From the NCBI GenBank assembly GCA_964390795.1, contig CAYMLQ010000329.1:1-6931 (forward strand): a DNA stretch of 6,931 nucleotides, read 5' to 3'. The notes beneath the pieces are model-generated. The model had not been told where the DNA came from. It made no database searches and saw only the letters and a list, made by a program, of their open reading frames with translations. The position numbers and the translations under genes are program-made. This DNA comes from CAYMLQ01 sp964390795 (GTDB lineage Bacteria > Verrucomicrobiota > Kiritimatiellia > RFP12 > UBA1067). This document shows positions 1-5,900 of this stretch, one piece after another. Position 1 is the stretch's first letter. Each line of letters opens with the position of its first letter.

Positions 1-594
1 GGGCTCGGCGTGGCGGCCGCCGCGCTGAGCGACTGGCGGCTCCTGCTCTTCGCCGTGGCGGGCGTGGCGGGAGCGGGCGGCTACACCACCGGCGTGCGCT
101 ACAAGTATCTGGGACTCGGCGTGCCGTCGGTCTTCCTGCTGATGGGTGTCCTGATGGTGGCGGCCAGCTACTACGCGCAGACCTGTGCGCTGACGTGGAA
201 GCCGCTCCTCGCGTCGCTGCCGGTCGCGTGTCTGGTCGCCGCGATCCTGCACGGCAACGACCTGCGCGACACCGTGACGGACCGCGCCGCAAACATCCGG
301 ACCACGACGCTGATTGTCGGCGAACGTCGTGCGCGGGCGCTCTTCTATGCCTTGCATCTGGCGCCCTACCTTGTGGTGGCCGCCAGCGTCCTCTTCGGCG
401 TGCTTTCTGCGTGGAGTCTGCTGACCCTTCTGGCGCTGCCGCTGACGGTCGGCGCGGTCCGCACCTGCGCGGCCGGCTTCCGCCTGCACGACGCGGCGCG
501 CATCGGCAAGCTCGAAGGCATGTCCGCAGGCACGCACTTCGTCTTCGGTGCGCTGCTGGTGCTCGGTCAGCTCCTTGCGCATCGCTTTGGATAG
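1..594 (+). CDS. menA: UbiA-family prenyltransferase, MenA-like (1,4-dihydroxy-2-naphthoate polyprenyltransferase), 3' part
   Basis: The frame is open from base 1 and ends at TAG 592-594, so the N-terminal part, with the first Asp-rich motif, lies outside the window. The visible 197 codons encode an almost entirely hydrophobic, multi-pass membrane protein. Two stretches match the UbiA/MenA family. YKYLGLGVPSVFLLMG (about nt 100-147) corresponds to the PYKYLGLGE-type segment of MenA proteins. GNDLRDTVTDRAANIRT (about nt 253-303) is the second Asp-rich prenyl-diphosphate/Mg2+ site, followed as in MenA by a T-L-x-V-G stretch. The C-terminal segment GTHFVFGALLVLGQLL resembles the usual last MenA helix. 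The family transfers a polyprenyl chain to dihydroxynaphthoate in the cytoplasmic membrane during menaquinone synthesis. Substrate assignment is by resemblance; another UbiA-type enzyme cannot be excluded. No other menaquinone gene is visible. Confidence 0.82.
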   Translation, partial: GLGVAAAALSDWRLLLFAVAGVAGAGGYTTGVRYKYLGLGVPSVFLLMGVLMVAASYYAQTCALTWKPLLASLPVACLVAAILHGNDLRDTVTDRAANIRTTTLIVGERRARALFYALHLAPYLVVAASVLFGVLSAWSLLTLLALPLTVGAVRTCAAGFRLHDAARIGKLEGMSAGTHFVFGALLVLGQLLAHRFG

Positions 595-634
595 ATGAAA
601 CCTATAGAACGGGGTTGATCGTGGAGACAGGAGA

Positions 635-711
635 GATCAGGGTGAAAGATTAGGGAGCGCGATTAAGGGCAAGGCGCCTCTCATCTTTCACCATTATCTT
701 TTCCCTTAATC
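635..711. repeat. Dyad array of six 13-nt units (three on each strand)
   Basis: On the + strand three units start with GAT exactly 13 nt apart: GATCAGGGTGAAA (635-647), GATTAGGGAGCGC (648-660) and GATTAAGGGCAAG (661-673). On the - strand three more run with the same period: GATTAAGGGAAAA (711-699), GATAATGGTGAAA (698-686) and GATGAGAGGCGCC (685-673). The two halves meet at base 673. Because units recur in a different order in each half, there are two perfect 10-nt inverted repeats that interlock: GGTGAAAGAT 641-650 with 683-692, and CGATTAAGGG 660-669 with 703-712. The array begins 40 nt after the prenyltransferase stop. It could be a protein-binding array, an RNA fold at the 3' end of the upstream message, or a dispersed intergenic repeat. 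Function is unknown. Confidence 0.7.
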
Positions 712-712
712 G

Positions 713-885
713 GTCACTTTTCTGACATACACCTCGTGAGCCGCACCCCTGCGTAAGGCAATGGACTCAAATCCCTTTGTTGATCCGGACTGGCGGATGA
801 ATCTCCATTAAAGATTTTGCGGATTGCGGATTCAAGCGCCTTTCCGATATCTTCGAATCCTAGGGATTGAAAGAGGGAATACTCA
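713..885. other. Intergenic stretch with no recognisable gene
   Basis: Nothing with protein family resemblance, tRNA-like structure or a convincing promoter was found here. It is visibly less GC-rich than the flanking genes. Only trivial motifs are present: a tandem heptamer TTGCGGA x2 (817-830) and a short AATCC-TAG-GGATT hairpin (about 856-868). A purine-rich GAGGGA at 873-878 is a good Shine-Dalgarno match for the ATG at 886. Confidence 0.5.
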
Positions 886-924
886 ATGAAAAACGCACGT
901 CACAAAAAACCACCTTGCACGTAA
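886..924 (+). pseudogene. Start of a very small ORF, apparently interrupted by the palindromic element
   Basis: GAGGGA (873-878) lies 7 nt before ATG 886, an excellent ribosome binding site. The reading frame (MKNARHKKPPCT) stops after 12 codons at a TAA (922-924) made by the first bases of the palindromic element. If the element is removed together with one copy of its flanking direct repeat, the frame continues through ...CTPFVRCNVNRSCR to TGA 1214-1216 and would encode a basic 24-residue peptide with three cysteines. The good RBS and clean joining suggest a small gene disrupted by insertion, but so short a frame can occur by chance and no family is recognised. Confidence 0.25.
911..920 (+). 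repeat. Left copy of putative target-site duplication
   Basis: CACCTTGCAC directly abuts the left end of the palindromic element and recurs with one change (C to T) at 1167-1176. One mismatch suggests an old insertion if it is a true duplication. Confidence 0.5.
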
Positions 925-1166
925 TCGGTTGGTGGTAGGGGGATCGAGGAATGCACGTCGTGTGCGCGTAGCGCTGGGAGCGGGGAAACTCCTGTCCCCG
1001 TTGTGAACGGTTGTGCAACACCGAGCCGCAGGATACGACGAGACGACCGCCTGCGGAGCGACGCTTGGCCGACGTTTCGGGGACAGGAGTGTCCCCGCTC
1101 CCGAGCTTGCGACACAGGTTCGCCAGCAACGTTCACTCCTCGAACACCCCGGCCGCCAACCGATTA
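921..1166. mobile_element. Imperfect ~246-nt palindrome resembling a MITE/REP-type element
   Basis: Matching inverted blocks lie around a centre near 1040: GTAATCGGTTGG 921-932 with 1156-1167; 944-959 with 1128-1143 (13/16); 976-999 with 1079-1102 (23/24, starting GGGAGCGGGG); and CCGCAGG 1026-1032 with CCTGCGG 1050-1056. Inside the right arm GGGGACA-GGAG-TGTCCCC (1079-1096) forms its own 7-bp hairpin. The palindrome is flanked by a direct repeat, CACCTTGCAC (911-920) and CACCTTGTAC (1167-1176), which fits a target-site duplication of about 10 nt. No transposase reading frame fits inside, so any movement would need enzymes supplied from elsewhere. The exact ends are uncertain by one or two bases. 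A REP-like fold or a double hairpin with another role are alternatives. Confidence 0.65.
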
Positions 1167-1176
1167 CACCTTGTAC
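1167..1176 (+). repeat. Right copy of putative target-site duplication
   Basis: CACCTTGTAC follows the right end of the palindromic element and matches 911-920 at nine of ten bases in the same orientation. Its first base overlaps the last paired base of the outermost inverted block, so the element boundary is ambiguous by one base. Confidence 0.5.
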
Positions 1177-1212
1177 CCCATTTGTGCGCTGTAACGTCAA
1201 CCGCTCGTGTCG

Positions 1213-1241
1213 TTGACAGGGTCATTTCAAATGACTACAAT
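1213..1241 (+). promoter_or_regulatory. Sigma-70-type promoter with palindromic spacer
   Basis: TTGACA (1213-1218, perfect -35) and TACAAT (1236-1241, 5/6 to the -10 consensus) are separated by the ideal 17 nt. Within the spacer, 1221-1235 is a perfect odd-centred palindrome, GTCATTTCAAATGAC, placed where a dimeric repressor or activator could act. Transcription would start near 1248, giving a leader of about 200 nt before the CPBP protease gene at 1452. This is the best promoter match in the window. Confidence 0.7.
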
Positions 1242-1350
1242 GAAAACTTGAATTGGAGTGCGTGACTATTCTAACCGTTGACGACCGCATCAGGCGTTAC
1301 CCGCATTGCCAGACGATCTGGTGAGCGGTGGGGGAAGACGGAGACAAGCC

Positions 1351-1440
1351 ATGAGTATCACGGGACAGATTCGAAAGTCGTTCATGGTCGATCTCGCGGC
1401 ATCCATCGCAGTATTGGACCGTGGTTGTCGGATAGTGTAA
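1351..1440 (+). CDS. Possible 29-residue leader ORF
   Basis: ATG 1351 is preceded by GGAG (1340-1343) at 7 nt and opens a 29-codon frame ending at TAA 1438-1440, whose last bases are part of the ribosome binding region of the CPBP gene (AAAGG 1439-1443). The product begins MSITGQIRKSFMVDLAASIA and has no recognised family, signal peptide or clear membrane segment. Position between the strong promoter and the protease gene, and a stop codon touching the next RBS, would suit a leader peptide or translationally coupled small protein. Length alone gives little statistical support. Confidence 0.2.
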   Translation: MSITGQIRKSFMVDLAASIAVLDRGCRIV

Positions 1441-1451
1441 AGGTGATGCAG

Positions 1452-2060
1452 ATGGACAAGCGATTCTGGATACTGATCGCGCTGGCGGCAACGGGCTTCG
1501 CGTGGGTGTTCGGCTGCCCGGCGGGTAACTTCTGGGTCAAAATCACGGTCACGGTCTGCGTGCTCTGCGCAGCGTCGTTCGCGGTCGCGGGCGTGCCGTG
1601 GCGGCGGGCGGAGGTCACGCTGCGCGAGGTGCTGATCGGCGTGGCGGCGGCGGTCGTGCTGTACGGTATTTTCTGGCTCGGCGATTTCTGCGCGGCGCAG
1701 GTGTTCGGTTTTGCGCCCAAACAGGTCGAGGCGATCTATGCGATCCGCGAGCTGGGCAATCCGTGGGCGGTCGGCGCGGTGCTGCTGCTGGTGACGAGCC
1801 CCGGCGAGGAGCTGTTCTGGCGCGGCTACGTGCAGCGGGTTGCGGCGCAGCGCTGGGGAAACGGCCGGGGCCTGGCGGTCGGCTCGCTGCTCTACGGCGC
1901 GGTGCATCTGGTCTCGGGAAACTTCATGCTGGTGATGGCCGCCCTGGTGGCGGGCGTATTCTGGTGCGGGCTCTACCGCTGGCGCGGCAACGTCACGGCG
2001 TGCGTCGTGTCGCATGCGCTCTGGACGGTGGGCGTGTTCCTGCTGTTTCCGATCCGGTGA
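1452..2060 (+). CDS. CPBP (CAAX protease / bacteriocin-processing) family intramembrane metalloprotease
   Basis: The 202-residue product is a multi-pass membrane protein with the family motifs in order: EELFWR at residues 119-124 (EExxxR), LLYGAVH ending at His152 (the FxxxH motif with Tyr in place of Phe), and VSHALW with His188 (third motif). These Glu and His residues form the metal/active site in type II CAAX prenyl endopeptidases and related bacterial CPBP proteins. The bacterial members usually have unknown substrates; some act in bacteriocin self-immunity. ATG 1452 was chosen because AAAGG (1439-1443) lies 8 nt upstream; ATG 1446 is in frame but too close to it. The frame is open back to TTG 1278, but that stretch is polar and unlike the family. 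The gene lies 16 nt before the methyltransferase gene and is probably transcribed with it from the promoter at 1213. The substrate cannot be deduced. Confidence 0.85.
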   Translation: MDKRFWILIALAATGFAWVFGCPAGNFWVKITVTVCVLCAASFAVAGVPWRRAEVTLREVLIGVAAAVVLYGIFWLGDFCAAQVFGFAPKQVEAIYAIRELGNPWAVGAVLLLVTSPGEELFWRGYVQRVAAQRWGNGRGLAVGSLLYGAVHLVSGNFMLVMAALVAGVFWCGLYRWRGNVTACVVSHALWTVGVFLLFPIR

Positions 2061-2076
2061 GAGAGAATGGGGCGGC

Positions 2077-2841
2077 ATGCAAAACGGCGAACAAAGACTG
2101 TGGCGGGAGGCGCTGGAGCGGCTGCGCGCGCTGGACGCGGCATGGGCTGACGATGCCGCGCGGTTGCGAGAGCTGGAAGCCAGCCGCGCGTGGATCGCGG
2201 GGCAGACCGAGCTGCCGCATCTCGCCGGGCTGGCGCGGCTGCTCGAACCCGCGATGACGCGCCAGCAGTTCTGGAGCGTGCTGGTGCCGGTCGAACGCGA
2301 GGTCGCACGGTGCAAGATCACCGATGTGGACATCCTCGACGCGGATCTGCCTGCCGACGCGGCGGCGGGCGGGATGATGCCACTGACCGTGATCGTCGAC
2401 TCGGTGCGCTCCGCCTTCAACCTCGGCGGAATCTTCCGCACGGCGGAGTGTTTCGGTGTGCGCGAGCTGGTGCTGTGCGGGTACACGCCGTTGCCGGACC
2501 AGCCGCAGGTCGCCAGAGCGGCGCTGGGTACGGAGAAGCTCGTGGCCTGGCGCTATGCGGAGGATCTGCGCCAGGCGGTTGCGGAGCTGAGGGCTTCGGG
2601 TGTGCCTTGCTTCGCGCTGGAAACCGTGGCGGGAGCGCCGGACGTCGCGGAGGCTGTCTGGCCGTTTCCCTGCGCGCTGGTGCTGGGCAACGAGCGGTTC
2701 GGGCTCGACGCGGAGGCGGTGGCGGCCTGCGACGGAGCGGTGCGGATTCCGCTCTATGGTCGTAAGAACTCGCTCAACGTGGTGTCCGCCTTCGCGGTCG
2801 CGGCTCAGGCGATTCGGAAACGGTTTCACACGGGCGCTTGA
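2077..2841 (+). CDS. TrmH/SpoU-family RNA 2'-O-methyltransferase
   Basis: The 254-residue product has a C-terminal SPOUT domain with all three SpoU signatures. Motif 1 is FNLGGIFRTAECFG, with Asn115 and the catalytic-type Arg121-Thr122. Motif 2 is LVLGNERFGLD, with Asn205 and Glu206. Motif 3 is IPLYGRKNSLNVVSAFA at 224-240, with Ser232-Leu-Asn234 in the knotted SAM-binding loop. Such enzymes methylate ribose 2'-hydroxyls of tRNA or rRNA using S-adenosylmethionine. The first ~95 residues are charged and probably mostly helical, and likely contact RNA; they are not the short L30e-like domain I would recognise in RlmB. The start at ATG 2077 gives a 16-nt gap after the protease gene; upstream purines (GAGAGA, GGGG) give only a moderate RBS. 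An in-frame ATG at 2014 lies inside the protease gene and is less likely. The target RNA (tRNA or 23S rRNA position) cannot be told from the sequence. Confidence 0.9.
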   Translation: MQNGEQRLWREALERLRALDAAWADDAARLRELEASRAWIAGQTELPHLAGLARLLEPAMTRQQFWSVLVPVEREVARCKITDVDILDADLPADAAAGGMMPLTVIVDSVRSAFNLGGIFRTAECFGVRELVLCGYTPLPDQPQVARAALGTEKLVAWRYAEDLRQAVAELRASGVPCFALETVAGAPDVAEAVWPFPCALVLGNERFGLDAEAVAACDGAVRIPLYGRKNSLNVVSAFAVAAQAIRKRFHTGA

Positions 2842-2867
2842 CTAGTTCTGACATCTCCCCGCATAAT
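2838..2867 (+). promoter_or_regulatory. Likely sigma-70 promoter for the large secreted protein
   Basis: TTGACT (2838-2843, 5/6) overlaps the TGA stop of the methyltransferase gene, and CATAAT (2862-2867, 5/6) follows after 18 nt. Transcription would begin near 2874, about 84 nt before ATG 2958. A shifted -10 (TAATAC 2864-2869) is possible with a less favourable 20-nt spacer. Confidence 0.5.
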
Positions 2868-2895
2868 ACGTGCATATTCAGTGCTGTAATTACGT

Positions 2896-2924
2896 CTCGC
2901 GCATACGCCCAAAAGGCGTGCGAG
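2896..2924 (+). promoter_or_regulatory. Stem-loop in the 5' leader of the large secreted protein gene
   Basis: CTCGC (2896-2900) pairs with GCGAG (2920-2924), and ACGCC (2905-2909) pairs with GGCGT (2915-2919) around a CAAAA loop, leaving GCAT as a one-sided bulge. The hairpin sits between the likely promoter and the ribosome binding site (AAAGGGG, 2941-2947). It lacks a following T-run, so a classic intrinsic terminator for the methyltransferase gene is unlikely; an mRNA 5' structure is more plausible. Confidence 0.35.
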
Positions 2925-2957
2925 CCGTTTGGTTCATGCAAAAGGGGTGCTGTTGAT

Positions 2958-5900
2958 ATGAAAGCTATCGTGCAAGGTATGGTCGTCGTGCTGGTGTGTG
3001 CGCTTTCAGGCATGGCGCAAGAATTGCGGTCGGCAGGAACGCTGCTGGTCGATCTGTCCGCAGATACGGTGACGGCGGCGGACGGTAACGCCATCGCGCA
3101 GTGGGCGAATGCCGGAGCGCTGGGCGGTGCTTTCGCGACGCTCACGGGAGGCGCGGGGCCAACCTTCACCAACAGCCTGCTCGGCAAGAAGGCCTTGGCT
3201 TTCAATGGCACGGAGCAGAGCGTTCTGACCAACGGCGTCGCGCCCGCGTCGCTGACCGGAGCCAGCGCGTGGTCGATTGAAGCCTGGGTGTGGGTCGCGT
3301 CCGTGCCTGCCGCGAAATCAGTTTATCTGGCCTGGACAGAGGACAATGGTGCCAGCTCCTGGGAGAGTTCCCGCTTGATGTTCCGCTACGACAACGGCAG
3401 CGTCGCCGTCGACAATTTAGGCTCGACGGTCGGCTTCAGTTGGGGCATACCCGCCGCCGGAGCGTGGCATCACATCGCGATCACCCGAAACGCCTTCAAG
3501 CAGGAGAAGGTTTTCGTGAACGGCAACGCCGTCGCATTCTCGTGGTGCCAGGATTCGGCCCAGTCCGGTATTCCGCTCTCACTTGGAGGCGTGAAGAAAT
3601 TTAACACGACGCAGTACACCAACTTCTTTTCCGGCGCCCTGTCGCGTGTGCGCATCCACACGGGCCTGCTTTCCGACCAGGACGTTCTCAACAACTACCT
3701 TGTGGATGCCCTGAGCTACAATTCGGCGGCCAGCACGGTCTGGACCGGCGGCTCGGGCAACTGGAGCGACCCGGTTTACTGGGCCAACGGCATTGTCGGA
3801 ACGACTTCCAACGCTGTCCGTATCCTCTCCGGAACCGTGGCCGTAACCAACTCCGTCGCGCCAAGCTCGGTCAGCTCTCTGGATCTCGTCAGCGGCACGG
3901 TTTCACTCGCGGACATCAATGCGCGGCTCGACACCAAGACCCCTCTCGTCGTCGGCCGTTCGCCAGGAAACGCAGGCGCCCTTAACCTGCCGTACGGCGT
4001 GCTGACGGTCAGTTCGGCCGCCGGCCCCGCCATCGTGAATCTCGGCATGGACGGTGCGACCTCTTCGCTCTCGCTCGGAGGCGCCTCCGGTTCGGCCGTG
4101 GTTTATGCCTCTCAGGTGCGTGCCTTCGCCGGGGCCGGTTCAGCCAATATCCAAGTCAGCAGCAACGGCATGCTGGAGCTGGACGCTCTCTTGGCTGAGG
4201 TGCAGACAAACGCCCCTTCGGTCACCCTCTCAGGGGGCACGCTCCGCAACAAGCCCGGCCTCTCTGCCATGGGCTATTCCTACAACGTGCCCGAAATCAA
4301 AGTCTCGACGGGTGGCGTCATCTTCGACTGGGTCGCCGGCTCGACACAGTCCGTTTCAGCGGCGCTCGCTCATGACGGAGCAGGCGCGTTCAAAGACGGC
4401 GGGCTCCGCAAGATCAGCGGCGGAACGCTGGTCCTGAGCGGCACCAACTCGTACACCGGCGACACCTCTGTTGAGGCCGGCACACTGTCGCTGGCTTCGC
4501 GCCTGACGGACGGCTTGGTCTATCGTCTCGACGCCTCCTCGAATGCGCTCTCCACGCTCCAGTTCGCAGACGGTTCGAACGTGGTGTCCTGGGCTGATGC
4601 CAATGGCTCCGGCCTGCTCTTCACAACCAACAGGGCGGAGATGTGCCCCGTCTATGACGCCACACTCTTCAACGGCCGCGGCGGCCTGCGCTTCAACCGT
4701 AATGAAGACACCATCCGCCGCCTCACGGCCAGCCGCTCCTGCCGGGCGCAATCCGTCTTCGCGGTCATGACTCCGGCGGGCAACAACAATCTCGGCGGCC
4801 TTTGGGGTGTCGTCGAGGGCGACTACGGCATCCGTCTGCAAGGGTCGGCCGTGCAGTTCTGCGGCAACGGGAACGACTTCGCGGCGAGCGGCTGGGTCTA
4901 CACCAACGGTGCCGCAGGCAGCAGCTTTACCGTCGGACAACCGCTGGTCTTAACGGCTATCAGCGGTTCGCCTCAGACGTGGTCTGTGGCGATCGGCTCC
5001 TATTCCCAGTACCGCCGCCACTACAGGGGCGACCTGGCCGAGGTGCTCGTCTATGACCGCAAGCTCGACGACCTCGAGCGCCAGACCGTCGAACGTTATC
5101 TGATGGCGAAGTGGCTCGGTACGGTCACGGCCCCGCAAATCGCGTCTCCGGTGCTCCCCTCCAACACGGTTCTCAGCGTGCGCAGCGGCGCGGCGGTCGA
5201 ACTGGGGGGCGTCTCGGCCCAGCTCTCTGCGCTCAAAGGGACGGGGAGCGTCGGAAATCGGAACCCGACCCGCTCCGTTCTGACGGTGGGCGGGCTGGAT
5301 GCCGACAGCTTTTATACGGGCGCCATCACGGGGAACGTAGCGCTCACAAAGATCGGGAGCGGAAGTGTCGTGCTTGCCGGGCCGAGCACGTACACGGGCT
5401 TCACAAAGATTGATGCAGGAACGCTCAGGCTGGCCACGGGCGTGCCTTCGGTCACGGGGCTCGTCTACCGTCTTGACGCTTCCCGGACGAACACGTTCAC
5501 CACGCTGGCCGACGGCTCGAACGTGACCGTCTGGGCGGATGCGGCGGGCTCGGGTTTCACGTTCGCGACAACCGAGGACAGCCACTGCCCGGTCTATGAC
5601 CGCACGCTGTTCAACGGCCGCGGCGGCCTGCGCTTCGGACTGGGCTCGCGCAAGCGGATGGTCGGCGCTGCCCTAACGAACGCGCAGACCGTCTTCACAG
5701 TGACTATACTCCGCGACGGCAGCAACGATAACGGCGGCCTCTGGGGCCGGAACTTGGAGGACAAAGGGCTTCGTCTCGGTGGAACCTCTTGGTATTACCC
5801 CGGCAACGGAGATGACTTCCATAACGCGGGAGCAGGCGGCATCGTGTATCTGAACGGGATCATTTCCAACACCACGGCCACAGTCGGCCAGCCCCACCTC

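Noticed and set aside
635..711. CRISPR-like repeat array
   Set aside because: Units are only 13 nt, contiguous, without unique spacers, and inverted in the second half.
641..712. Simple intrinsic terminator for the prenyltransferase gene
   Set aside because: Pairing stems have long intervening loops and are interlocked, and no clean T-run directly follows a GC-rich stem.
817..830. Tandem TTGCGGA heptamer
   Set aside because: Two copies of a 7-mer are expected by chance and no further structure surrounds them.
1003..1216. Open frames across the palindromic element on both strands
   Set aside because: They follow from the GC-rich inverted repeat, overlap in several frames, and none resembles a transposase or other protein.
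1262..1324. A 20-codon frame from GTG 1262 in the leader
   Set aside because: GGAG is only 3 nt from the start codon and no family resemblance was found; it is kept out of the feature list.
1278..1451. N-terminal extension of the CPBP frame to TTG 1278
   Set aside because: The extension is polar, unlike the family, and lacks an RBS, whereas AAAGG is ideally placed for ATG 1452.
2014..2076. Earlier ATG for the methyltransferase inside the protease gene
   Set aside because: It would overlap the protease C-terminal coding sequence by 47 nt and adds no family-like residues; ATG 2077 fits the tandem arrangement better.
1290..2486. A 398-codon open frame on the - strand
   Set aside because: It lies opposite the CPBP and methyltransferase genes, whose motifs are clear. 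Its composition is Arg/His/Ala/Ser-rich, typical of an antisense frame in GC-rich DNA.
2896..2924. Intrinsic terminator after the methyltransferase gene
   Set aside because: The hairpin has a bulge and is followed by CCGTTTGG, not a T-run, and it lies downstream of the predicted promoter for the next gene.
2838..2957. Upstream extension of the large secreted protein frame
   Set aside because: ATG 2958 has a good RBS and places a standard signal peptide at the very N-terminus; the extension would bury it.
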